Assembly (NCBI RefSeq): GCF_001984175.1
Contig: NZ_MTQP01000067.1
Location: 1-64,000 of the forward strand
Length of the DNA: 64,000 bases
Direction: 5' to 3'
From: Saccharothrix sp. ALI-22-I
GTDB lineage: Bacteria > Actinomycetota > Actinomycetes > Mycobacteriales > Pseudonocardiaceae
Under the pieces are notes generated by a model. The model was given only the letters and a program-made list of their open reading frames with translations, did no database searches and had not been told where the DNA came from. Positions within the stretch are counted from its first letter, which is position 1, and every line of letters starts with the position of its first letter. A program made the position numbers and the translations under genes. Positions 34,903 through 43,400 of the stretch are shown piece by piece.

Positions 34903-35085
34903 TCAGGCCGGCTGGACGACCTGGCGGCCGTCGTACTGGCCACAGGCCGGGCAGGCGACGTGCTGCGGCTTCGGCTGGCGGCAGGCTCGGTTCGAGCAGG
35001 CCACCAGGTGCACGGCAGCGGTCTTCCACTGAGCGCGGCGCGAGCGCGTGTTCGAGCGCGACATCTTCCGCTTCGGGACGGCCAC
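34903..35085 (-). CDS. rpmF: 50S ribosomal protein L32
   Basis: A 60-aa protein of the large ribosomal subunit. [17 protein letters not shown] is the standard N-terminus. The C-terminal half retains four cysteines (CSNRAC and CPAC), so it is a zinc-binding form rather than a cysteine-free paralogue. The start follows the upstream yceD stop by two bases, as in most bacteria. Confidence 0.96.
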   Translation of the reverse strand: MAVPKRKMSRSNTRSRRAQWKTAAVHLVACSNRACRQPKPQHVACPACGQYDGRQVVQPA

Positions 35086-35087
35086 GA

Positions 35088-35675
35088 CTAGTTCTCCTCT
35101 GGATTGTCACGATTCCCGTCGAACCGCTCTTGAAGTGCGGCCCACCGGGGGTCAATCGTCTCATGCCCGTGGTCGGGGCCGAGATCAGCAAGCTTTCCGC
35201 CGCAGTCGACGCACAGCCCGAGGCAGTCCGGCGAGCACAGCGGCACCTGTGGCAGCGCGAGCACGATGGCGTCGCGCACCACGGGTTCGAGATCGAGCAG
35301 GTCGTCGTGCAGACGACTGACCTCGTCCTCTTCGGTGGTCTCATCGGTGGAGCTGTGCGGGTACGCGTACAGCTCCGTCAACTCCACCTCGACGTCCGCG
35401 GACAACGGCTCCAGGCAGCGCGAGCACTCCCCTTCAACCACCGTCGCGGCCGTGCCCGTCACGAGCACGCCCTCGACCACCGATTCCAGCAGGAGGTCGA
35501 GCTCGACGTTGCCCCCGGCCGGCACCTCGATCACGCCGGCGAGGCCGAGGCCCGCCGCGGGCACCGTCCTGCTCAACCCGCGGCTGGAGCCCGCACGACG
35601 CCCGAGGTCCCTGGTGTCGATGACCCAGGGCCCGGTCGCTGTGGGACGCGCGGAGGCGTGACGATGCTCAGACAT
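35088..35675 (-). CDS. YceD/DUF177-family protein
   Basis: A 195-aa member of the DUF177 family, linked in other bacteria to 23S rRNA accumulation and nearly always encoded just before rpmF, as here. Recognisable blocks are [12 protein letters not shown] (about 82-93), the acidic central loop [10 protein letters not shown], and the C-terminal [17 protein letters not shown], whose cysteines may bind zinc. It is the first gene of the rpmF-rnc-mutM transcript; the 115 bases upstream should contain the promoter, but I cannot define it. Confidence 0.88.
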   Translation of the reverse strand: MSEHRHASARPTATGPWVIDTRDLGRRAGSSRGLSRTVPAAGLGLAGVIEVPAGGNVELDLLLESVVEGVLVTGTAATVVEGECSRCLEPLSADVEVELTELYAYPHSSTDETTEEDEVSRLHDDLLDLEPVVRDAIVLALPQVPLCSPDCLGLCVDCGGKLADLGPDHGHETIDPRWAALQERFDGNRDNPEEN

Positions 35676-35790
35676 GATGTTTGGTGTGCCGGCGCGGACC
35701 TACCACGACCAGCCGGTCAAGGGTACGGGACAACCGGCGTCGGCGTGAAATCGGCAGGTCGGACAGTGTTCGGTCGAGTCTCACTTGGTC

Positions 35791-36507
35791 CTAGTCGTGG
35801 TAGTCGAACGGTGCCGCGGCGCTCGCCACGGCCGGGCCGCGCAGGTGCGAACGGCCCTTCCCGACACTACGCAGGGTGTGGGCGAGCAGGTCCTCGAAGT
35901 CGGCCAGCTTGCTGTCCACGTACGCGTCGCACTCGTTGCGCAGCCGGATGGCCTCCGTCTGGGCGGCCTCCAGCACGCGCGCCGACTCGGCGTGCGCGGC
36001 CTGCACGACCTCGGTCTGGTCGACCAGGCGCACCTGCTCCGCCCGGCCCTCCTCGATCGCGCGCTCGTAGTTGGCCCGGCCGGCCTGGACCATCCGGTCG
36101 GCCTCGGCGTGCGCACGGCCCACCAGGTCCTCGTACTCCTGGCGGCCCGCGGAGACGGTGCGCTGCGCCTGGTCCTCGGCCTCGGCCACCATCCGCTCGG
36201 CGCGGGCACGCGCCTCGGACAGCATCCGCTCGGCCTCGTGCTGCGCCTCGGCGACCATCCGCTCGGCGTCGGCACGGGCCTTGCTCAGGCTCTGGTCCGC
36301 GTCGTGCTGGGCCTTGCCGACCAGCTCGTCGCGGTGGTCCAGCACGTCCTGCGCGTCGTCCAGCTCCGCGGGGATGGCGTCGCGCACGTCGTCGAGGAGT
36401 TCGAGCACGTCACCGCGCGGCACGACGCACCCGGAGGTCATCGGCACGCCACGCGCTTCCTCGACGATCGTGACCAGCTCGTCGAGAGCCTCGAACACCC
36501 GGTACAC
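35791..36507 (-). CDS. sepIVA: SepIVA-like DivIVA-family cell division protein
   Basis: A 238-aa coiled-coil protein. The N-terminus (MYRVFEALDELVTIVEEARGVPM) and the GDVLELLDDVRDAIPAELDDAQDVLD block match the SepIVA family (Rv2927c / MSMEG_2416 type), which acts in septation and polar growth of mycobacteria. Residues 70-195 are an almost continuous Ala/Glu/Arg coiled coil with repeated AERMVAEA units. No membrane helix is present, so it is peripheral. Position next to yceD-rpmF-rnc is the same as in mycobacteria, which strengthens the call. Confidence 0.85.
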   Translation of the reverse strand: MYRVFEALDELVTIVEEARGVPMTSGCVVPRGDVLELLDDVRDAIPAELDDAQDVLDHRDELVGKAQHDADQSLSKARADAERMVAEAQHEAERMLSEARARAERMVAEAEDQAQRTVSAGRQEYEDLVGRAHAEADRMVQAGRANYERAIEEGRAEQVRLVDQTEVVQAAHAESARVLEAAQTEAIRLRNECDAYVDSKLADFEDLLAHTLRSVGKGRSHLRGPAVASAAAPFDYHD

Positions 36508-36547
36508 GTCACACTCCTCGCGCCCACAGCAGTACCCGTCCTAGTGT

Positions 36548-36586
36548 GCCCTGTCGATCTCGTCGTCGCCGGGAGATCGACAGGGC
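36548..36586 (-). terminator. 14-bp perfect hairpin terminator
   Basis: GCCCTGTCGATCTC (36548-36561) pairs perfectly with 36573-36586 around an 11-base loop, nine bases past the stop of the secreted ribonuclease gene. Confidence 0.75.
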
Positions 36587-36594
36587 GTGTCCGG

Positions 36595-37023
36595 CTACCG
36601 GGTGATGTCCACCAGGACGAAACTCGCGTAGTGGTCGGCCGTGTAGAAGTACAGCTTCGGGGTCGCGTTGCCGGTCACGATCCGCCGCGCGCCGCGGGTG
36701 GAGACACCGGGCGTCTTGACCGTGTACTCCTTGTAATAGCCGGTTGAGCAGGCCGGGAGGATGCCCTCGCGGTTGTAGAAGGTCTGGTTGTCCTGCGAGT
36801 ACGGGTAGGGCCCGCCGCGCTGGATCAGCCGGACGGTGTCGGTGGCCTGGGCGGGCAGGCTGGACAGGGTGACCTTGCGGAAGCCCGACGTATCACCACA
36901 GGCCGCCTGAGCTGCGAGGACAGGCTCGACAGCGGAGGCCGCGGCGGACGTGGCGGACATGCCGGCGAGAACCAGCAGCAGGGAGAGCAGCACCTTGACG
37001 GTGCGCGATGTGATCTCGCTCAT
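36595..37023 (-). CDS. Secreted guanyl-specific ribonuclease (RNase Sa / N1-T1 family)
   Basis: A 142-aa precursor with a signal peptide (about 1-31). The mature part aligns with RNase Sa: LSSLPAQATDTVRLI, GGPYPYSQDNQTFYNRE, YYKEYTVKTPG with the catalytic Glu, TRGARRIVTG with the catalytic Arg, and ADHYASFVLVDI with the catalytic His. It should cleave single-stranded RNA after G outside the cell. Two cysteines (in AACGDTSG and LPACSTGY) could form a disulphide, placed differently from the terminal pair of RNase Sa. The ATG at 37023 was preferred over an upstream start because it begins the signal peptide. No barstar-type inhibitor gene is adjacent. Confidence 0.9.
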   Translation of the reverse strand: MSEITSRTVKVLLSLLLVLAGMSATSAAASAVEPVLAAQAACGDTSGFRKVTLSSLPAQATDTVRLIQRGGPYPYSQDNQTFYNREGILPACSTGYYKEYTVKTPGVSTRGARRIVTGNATPKLYFYTADHYASFVLVDITR

Positions 37024-37087
37024 GGTCTTGAACGTAACCACACCGAGTGACACTTGGGCAGTGGCTGAGTTAACCAGGTGTGACCGG

Positions 37088-37570
37088 TCAGCGACTCTCA
37101 GCGAGCCGTGCGATGAGCCGGTCCTTGATGGTGGGCGGCAGCAGGCTGGTGACGTCGCCGCCGTAGGTGGCCACGTCCTTGACCAGGGAGCTGGCCAGGA
37201 AGCTGTAGATGGGGTTGGTCGGCATGAACAGCGTCTCGACGCCGGTGAGCTGGTGGTTCATCTGCGCCATCTGCAGCTCGTAGTCGTAGTCGCTGACCGC
37301 GCGCAGGCCCTTCACGATGGCCTTGATGTCGTTTTCGAGGCAGTAGTCGACCAGCAGACCGTGCCAGGCGTCGACGCGGACGTTCGGCCACTGCGCGGTG
37401 ACCTCGCGCAGCATCTCGGTGCGCTCCTCGACCGAGAACAACGTCTTCTTGTTCTTGTTGATGAGCACGGCGACGACGACTTCGTCGAAGAGCTTCGCCG
37501 CTCTGCCGATGATGTCCAGGTGTCCGTTGGTGGCCGGGTCGTAGGAGCCGGGGCACACGGCACGTGTCAT
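37088..37570 (-). CDS. coaD: Phosphopantetheine adenylyltransferase
   Basis: Makes dephospho-CoA from 4'-phosphopantetheine and ATP. The 160-aa protein from ATG 37570 begins MTRAVCPGSYDPATNGHLD, the nucleotidyltransferase T/HxGH motif. It continues with VAVLINKNKKTLFS, VKGLRAVSDYDYELQMAQMN and FLASSLVKDVA (the ISS-like loop). An extended frame to 37606 runs past the family N-terminus and was rejected. Neighbour rsmD lies upstream in the same direction, the usual rsmD-coaD pair. Confidence 0.95.
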   Translation of the reverse strand: MTRAVCPGSYDPATNGHLDIIGRAAKLFDEVVVAVLINKNKKTLFSVEERTEMLREVTAQWPNVRVDAWHGLLVDYCLENDIKAIVKGLRAVSDYDYELQMAQMNHQLTGVETLFMPTNPIYSFLASSLVKDVATYGGDVTSLLPPTIKDRLIARLAESR

Positions 37571-37624
37571 GGTTTCGGACGGTAGCACCCGATCGGACGC
37601 ATCCACTCAAGCGCGTGGTCCGCA

Positions 37625-38191
37625 TCACCCGGTGGCGTCAACGTGTTCGGCCCAATGCAGCGCTGTGTCGCCATATCGCTTGCTGCGCAAGGATTCCACG
37701 GCGCTTGGCCAGATCGGTTCAGGGCTGCGCGCGCCGCGTTCCACGATGATCAGCGAGCCCGGTTTCGTCCAACCATGGGTGACCAGCGCGGCGAGGAGCC
37801 GGTTGAGCTGTTCGTCGGTGACCGCGTAGGGCGGATCGGCGAAAACCACGTCGCACGGAGCGTCCGGCGCGGTGGCGACGACGGCCTCCGCAGTGCGGTT
37901 GAGAACCGTCGCGCCGGGCAGCGCGACCGTTCTGGCGTTGGTCTTCAAGACTTCGGCAGCCCGCTTGTCCGATTCCACGAAAGTGGCCTTGGTCGCCCCC
38001 CGCGACAGCGCTTCGAAGCCGAGCGCGCCGGAACCCGCGTAGAGGTCGAGCACGGTGGCGCCGTCGAGGTCGAAGAGCGCTTCCAGCGAGCTGAACAACG
38101 CCTCGCGGACGCGGTCGGACGTAGGTCGGGTGCCGCGTGGGGGCACTTGCAGTCTTCGGCCACCGGCGGCGCCCGCGACGATCCTGGTCAC
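37625..38191 (-). CDS. rsmD: 16S rRNA (guanine(966)-N2)-methyltransferase
   Basis: A 188-aa SAM-dependent methyltransferase. MTRIVAGAAGGRRLQVP is the typical N-terminus. TVLDLYAGSGALGFEALSRG is the SAM-binding motif I, and VVFADPPYAV is the DPPY catalytic motif for N2-guanine methylation. Length fits RsmD. It is followed by coaD 54 bases later. Confidence 0.94.
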   Translation of the reverse strand: MTRIVAGAAGGRRLQVPPRGTRPTSDRVREALFSSLEALFDLDGATVLDLYAGSGALGFEALSRGATKATFVESDKRAAEVLKTNARTVALPGATVLNRTAEAVVATAPDAPCDVVFADPPYAVTDEQLNRLLAALVTHGWTKPGSLIIVERGARSPEPIWPSAVESLRSKRYGDTALHWAEHVDATG

Positions 38192-38212
38192 CCCGTCATC
38201 GTCCCATCGGCG

Positions 38213-38908
38213 TCATCGCCCGAGGTGCGCCCCACCGTTGACGGCGACGACCTGGCCGGTGATGTGCCCGGCCTCCGGCGAGGTGAGGAACGCCACGGTC
38301 GCGGCGACATCCGCGGGCGTGCCGGCCCGTCCGTTGGCGGTCTGCGCGACGAGCGTGCTCCGCCGCTGCTCGGACATGTCGCCACCGAAGAACTCGGTGT
38401 CCTCGACGAAACCCGGCGCCACGACGTTCGCGGTGATACCCCGGTCCCCGAGCTTGAACGCCAACTCCGCCGTCCACGCCTCCACGGCCGCTTTGGCCGC
38501 GCCGTAGCTACCGCCACCCCGCCTACCCGCGATGGAACCGACGGTGACCACACGTGCCTGCTCGCTGAGGCGCGGCTGGAGGGCCGTGGTGACGAGAACC
38601 GCGGTGACGACGTTCGCCTCGTACATCGCGAGCCACTGCCCTTTGAGGTCGTCGCCGCCAACCAGGCCGCCCGCGTTGTTCACCAGGACGTCCACCCGCT
38701 CGGGCAAGTGCTCCAAGGCGGCGTCAACGGCCTCCGGATCGGCCGCGTCGAACGCCACCGCCCGCGCGCCGATCTCGTCCGCCGCCTGCTTGAGCACGTC
38801 CTCACGGCGTCCGGTGATCACCACGTCCAGGCCGCGCGCGACCAGTTCCCCGGCGATGGCCCGCCCGATACCCGTGCCGCCGCCCGTGACCACTGCCGTC
38901 CTCGTCAT
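38213..38908 (-). CDS. Short-chain dehydrogenase/reductase
   Basis: A 231-aa NAD(P)-dependent oxidoreductase. It has the TGGGTGIGRAIA dinucleotide motif, LVNNAGG, the catalytic Ser in TVGSIAGR and YGAAK (Tyr and Lys) followed by AAVEAWTAELAFKLGDRGI. The C-terminal AGHITGQVVAVNGGAHLG is typical of the FabG-like group. The ATG at 38908 overlaps the metallo-hydrolase stop (ATGA), so they are co-translated. The substrate is unknown. Confidence 0.88.
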   Translation of the reverse strand: MTRTAVVTGGGTGIGRAIAGELVARGLDVVITGRREDVLKQAADEIGARAVAFDAADPEAVDAALEHLPERVDVLVNNAGGLVGGDDLKGQWLAMYEANVVTAVLVTTALQPRLSEQARVVTVGSIAGRRGGGSYGAAKAAVEAWTAELAFKLGDRGITANVVAPGFVEDTEFFGGDMSEQRRSTLVAQTANGRAGTPADVAATVAFLTSPEAGHITGQVVAVNGGAHLGR

Positions 38909-39984
38909 ACGAGTGCCTGCCACCATCCGTCGACCGCCGGGGGTTGATCCACATCGATCCTCTCACCGGGTCGCGGAACGGCAAGCGGGATTTCGTGCGC
39001 CTTGGCCTCCCGCCACACCCGGTCCACGGGCTCGGACCAGTCGTGGAAGGCGAGGTTGAAGGTGGCCCAGTGGACCGGGATCAGCAGACCGCCCTGAACG
39101 TCGCGGTGCGCGGCCACGCCTTCCTCCGGCGTCATGTGGATATCCGGCCAACCGGGCCCGTACGCGCCGATCTGGATCAGCGAGGCGTCGAACGGCCCGT
39201 GCTGCTCACCGATCCTCTTATAGCCGTCGAAGTACCCCGTGTCACCGCTGTAGTAGACGCGGTGCTGCGGCCCTTTCACCACCCACGACGCCCACAACGT
39301 GTTGTCCCGCTGAAAACCCCGACCGGAGAAGTGCTGAGCCGCAGTGGCGGTGAGCGTGACGCCGGCCACCTCGTGCGACTCGTCCCAGTCCAGTTCGACG
39401 ATCCGGTGCTCCGGCACCTTCCACCGGCGCAAGTGCGCGCCGATACCGAGCGGCACCACGAAAACCGCTTCCTGGTCCTTGGTCAACGCACGCACCGTAG
39501 GCAGGTCGAGGTGGTCATAGTGGTCGTGCGAGATGACCACCGCATCCACTCGCCCCACCTCGTGCAACTGGTGCGGCACCGGGTGCAACCGCCGAGGACC
39601 GACCACTGGGGACGGTGAACACCGATCGCTCCACACCGGGTCGACCAAAACACGCGCACCGTCGATCTCGATCAACGCCGACGCGTGCCCGTACCAGGTG
39701 ATGTGCAACCCGTCCGACGTGCCCGCAACCGGCGGCACCAACGGCACCTCACCTGCCGGGTGCCGCTGCTGCCCACCGAAGAGCATCTCCCGCAACGTCC
39801 CGGCAGCCCCGTCCGGCACCATCCGGGTCTGCGCGGCGTTGCGGAACTTCCCATCGCGATACTGCGGCGACCGCCGCACCCGCTCACCGTCGGGCTTACC
39901 GCCCAACGCCGAGGGCACATCGCGTGCAGCCCAGGCAACGGCCCCGGCCGTGAGGGCGAGCAGTGCAGCGGTGACCTTCTTCAT
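38905..39984 (-). CDS. Metallo-beta-lactamase-fold hydrolase (NAPE-PLD/UlaG-like)
   Basis: A 359-aa protein with a short hydrophobic N-terminus (KKVTAALLALTAGAVAWA) that may anchor or export it. The metal site motif SHDHYDHLD (about 150-158) is followed by a later His in TATAAQHFSGRG, Asp in VYYSGDTGY and His in LIPVHWATF. The W-G-H-A-S block (TWYGHASALIEIDG) and overall order match the NAPE-hydrolysing phospholipase D-like and lactonase branch. It is coupled to the SDR gene downstream. Substrate could be a phospholipid or lactone. Confidence 0.83.
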   Translation of the reverse strand: MKKVTAALLALTAGAVAWAARDVPSALGGKPDGERVRRSPQYRDGKFRNAAQTRMVPDGAAGTLREMLFGGQQRHPAGEVPLVPPVAGTSDGLHITWYGHASALIEIDGARVLVDPVWSDRCSPSPVVGPRRLHPVPHQLHEVGRVDAVVISHDHYDHLDLPTVRALTKDQEAVFVVPLGIGAHLRRWKVPEHRIVELDWDESHEVAGVTLTATAAQHFSGRGFQRDNTLWASWVVKGPQHRVYYSGDTGYFDGYKRIGEQHGPFDASLIQIGAYGPGWPDIHMTPEEGVAAHRDVQGGLLIPVHWATFNLAFHDWSEPVDRVWREAKAHEIPLAVPRPGERIDVDQPPAVDGWWQALV

Positions 39985-40071
39985 GCCTCCTCCAACGCCA
40001 GGCCCGACGACCCGGTTCCCACCGGATCACTATGTGGCGGCGGACACCCACGAGCCCGTCGCGATCACTCG

Positions 40072-40104
40072 CCGGGCCGGACACCGTCATGGTGTCCGGC
40101 CCGG
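40072..40104 (-). terminator. Second (distal) terminator of the RHS module
   Basis: CCGGGCCGGACACC (40072-40085) pairs perfectly with 40091-40104 around GTCAT. It lies beyond the stronger hairpin at 40119-40164 and before the start of the metallo-hydrolase gene. Confidence 0.7.
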
Positions 40105-40118
40105 AGGAGTGCCCGTGT

Positions 40119-40164
40119 CGACCGCCGGGGGCCGGGTCGCGCCGGACCCGGCCCCCGGCGGTCG
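40119..40164 (-). terminator. 20-bp perfect hairpin terminator directly after the immunity gene
   Basis: Bases 40119-40138 (starting CGACCGCCGGGGG) pair without mismatch with 40145-40164 around a six-base loop. The stem begins at the base next to the immunity gene's stop codon. It is the longest perfect GC hairpin I found in the window. Confidence 0.85.
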
Positions 40165-40473
40165 TCAGCCGGCGAAGTGCTCCGCCTCGATCGCCGCCGC
40201 GCGGTCGACGGACAGCCAGGTGAGCGAGAGCGGCTGCCCGTACCAATCGACCACGCCGCGCTCCAGCTCGGCACCGGTGTCGTAGTCCGCCGGGTCGGCC
40301 CGGTCGGAGTACTCCCACTCGCCGTCCTCGGACCGGATCACCAGCGCGAGGTCCACCGAGGGAGCCCGCTCGCCGGACACCTCGTCCACCCCGTGCCACT
40401 CCCGGACCATCAGGTAGCCGGTGCGACCCCGGGCGTCCACGACCGACGCGATCCGACCGCCGTATTCCGCCAC
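40165..40473 (-). CDS. Probable immunity protein for the RHS toxin
   Basis: A 102-aa acidic protein without signal peptide that I do not assign to a named family. It contains TGYLMVREWHGVDEV, a LALVIRSEDGEWEYSD strand and a WYGQPLSLTWLSVD segment. Its GTG at 40473 lies one base after the RHS stop. The ribosome site AGGAGG (40483-40488) is inside the last RHS codons, giving strict translational coupling. Such a small cytosolic gene right after an RHS toxin is the standard place for its immunity partner, which is the basis of the call. Confidence 0.65.
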   Translation of the reverse strand: MAEYGGRIASVVDARGRTGYLMVREWHGVDEVSGERAPSVDLALVIRSEDGEWEYSDRADPADYDTGAELERGVVDWYGQPLSLTWLSVDRAAAIEAEHFAG

Positions 40474-40474
40474 C

Positions 40475-43400
40475 TCACCACCACCTCCTGTTGTTGACGT
40501 GGTAGTTGTTGGTCATTTTGCCCTTGCTGCCGGAGCGTGACTCGAAGTTGGACTGGTAGCCCCACTTCTTGCCCTTGTACGCGGGCGGCCGGTACTGGCG
40601 CAGGCCGTTCTTCGAGAACAACCGGTAGCCGGTGTCGGCGACCCGCTTGGTGGCGCCGCGCCCCACCCACATGCGGCCGGCCAGCCAGGTGGTCGCCCGC
40701 GTCGCCCGGATGCCGCCGCTGAGTCCGGAGGCGGACTTGGCCGCGCGGACGATCCGGTACGCGCGGTACGCCCACGCCGCCGCGCCCAGGCCCGGGATGA
40801 AGCCCGCGACGGTCAGCGCGATCTCGACCTTGTTGTTCTTGACGAACTCCTTCGTCTTGTTCCACAGCTTGCCCCAGTCGGGCCAGCGGCCGTCGATGTC
40901 GGTGTCGTTGACCGGATCGCCGTTGACGTAGTCGTAGTCGTTGGCGCTGCCGCCCTCGACCGGGTCCACGGACAGGAAACGACCCAGCAGCGGGCTGTAC
41001 GGCCGCGCGCCCATCTGCACGACGGACAACCCGCCCGCGTGCTCGTGGAGTCGCTGGTGCTGTCCGAGCCACCCGTGGTCGGCCTGCCCCGGCAGGTTGT
41101 CCGGGACCTGGTCGGAGTCGACCGCTCCGGCCGCGCCCAGCGGCTCGCCGAACGGGGTGTAGCCCAGCAGCGGGCCGACCTGCTTGCCGTCCGCGCCGGT
41201 GGTGAGCACCAGGTCGCCGCGCACGGTCGGGTGGTCCACCGATGCGGTCACCGCGCCCGGCTTCCAGGTGTGGAGGACGCCGCCGGGCAGGCTGATCGTG
41301 CGGGACAACAGCTTCTTGTCACCGCCGGCCAGCGCGAGGTCCGCCGTGTCACCGGCGCCGGTGTAGCCGTAGAAGAGATCGGTCTGCCCGTCGCCCGCCG
41401 CGGTGCTGCGGCGGGTGATCCGATCAGCGGCGTCCCGGACGTACGTCACGTCGGCCGGGTCGGCGCCCGTCGTGCGCACCGCGACGTTGCGGTCCGAGCT
41501 GTCCCACGTGAAGGACGTGGTGGAGCCACCGGCGGTGTACTGGGTGGTGTTGCCGTGGTCGTCGTACCGGACGTCGCTCACCGCGGTGGCGCCCACGGTG
41601 CCCAGCAGCCGGTCCGCCGCGTCGTAGCAGTACCCGGTCTCCGCCACGCCGGCCGCGGTCTCGTCGAGCAGGCGCACCCTGTTGGTGTTCAGCCCGGCGT
41701 CCGCCTTGGCGCCGACGGCGCACCCGGCGGGTGCCGACGAGGCGAAGTCGTAGGTGTAGTGGTGCCCCGCCGCCCATGCCTCGGTCAGCCTGCCCACGGC
41801 GTCGTAGACGTAGTTCGGGCCGTTGGGACGCGCGTCCACCCCGGCCAAGGACTCGTCCACGATCGTGCCCGCACGTGTCCTGGTCACGTTCGACACCACC
41901 GACACGCCGTCGCTCGTCCGCCACGTGTGGGACGTGGTCGCACCGGTGTCGTCCCGGCCGATCGCGGACAGCGAACTGCCGTTGGCGTAGGTCACCGACG
42001 CGGACTCGCCCGCCGTCGTGTAGGTGACCGTGGCCAGTGTCGTCGTGTCCAGCGCGACGGTCGTGAGCCGCCCCGCGTCGTCGTGGCCGCGCTTGAGTTC
42101 CTGCGGCGCGTCGGCGGGGTTCGGCGGGAAGACCTTCTCCGCCAGGACCCGGCCGGCCACGTCGTAGGAGGTCTCCGTGCGGACGCCGTTGGCGTCGGTG
42201 TACTCGACCACCCGGCCGAGCAGGTCCACCCTCGTGGTGACGGTGCCGACGTGGTCCGACACGGACGTCACCAACGGGTCGCCGTCGACCGCGAAGTTCG
42301 TGTCGACGACCCGCTCTCCCGCGGACCCGACGGCCGGGTACTTGACCGACACGACCCGGTCGCGGACGTCGTAGGTGGTGCACACCCACTGGCCCGACGT
42401 GCCCTTGGCCGCGACGCGGCCGGACGCGTCGAACACCTGCTCGTCAACGCGCGCCGCCCCCGTCGCGGGTGCCGCGGAACGCGTGGTCCGGGCCATGCCG
42501 CCCTGGTTGACCGGGTCCGCTGCGGGCGTGCACGGGTTGTCTCGTGCTTCAGTGTCGCCGTAGTACTCGTAGGTGGTCGTCCCACCGTTGGGCGCGCTCT
42601 TGCCGGTCTTGCGCAGGTACCCGACGCCGACCGCCTCGTACGTGCTGCGCGTGGTCAGGCTGCCGGTGCCGGTGGAGGTGACGAGGCCGAACACGGCGTC
42701 CGACCCGTTGCCGGTGTAGGCGGTGGTGGTCGCCTGGTCGGGCACGCCCGCCGACTCGCCCTCGACCGTGGAGGTGGTGAGGCCGTAGTTCGGCTTGAGG
42801 TACTGGCCGGGGACCGGTTCGTACACGCCGTCGGGTGCCCGCCGCCAGTTCAGGTGCAGCTGTCCGGGGCCCGCGCCGTTGAAGTACTCGATGCGGATGC
42901 GGTGCGTGGATCCGGCGACGGTGTTGTTGTAGTCGCCCTTGGCGGGACGCGAGCCGCCGTCGGCCCACATGTCCACGACGAGGGTGTCGTCGATCCACAT
43001 GCGGGCGCCGTCGTCGACGTGCAGCTCCATGTTGTAGTTGCCCGCGTTCGGGAAGGTGATCAGGCCGTTGAGCCGGATCGAGAACTTCCCGGCCGGGATG
43101 CCGGGGCCCGGCGAGGTGGTGTCCGTCCAGTCCGACCGGACGACACCGTCCGCGGAGCCGAGACCGGTCCGGCTGATCTTCGGCGCGCCGATCAGGGCGG
43201 CGTTGTCGTAGACCGCGGCCGTCAAGCCGGACAGGCCCTCGTCGTAGTTGGTCCGGGTGTGCGGCACGGTCGCCGCGCACGCCGCCGTGGGCGTCCGGCC
43301 GTCGAAGCACGACGCCCGCGCCGGACCGTAGTTGTCGGTCGGCCGGTCCAGCGCGTCGTAGACCGTCGTGGAGACCCGCCCCGCCGCGTCGGTCGAGGTC

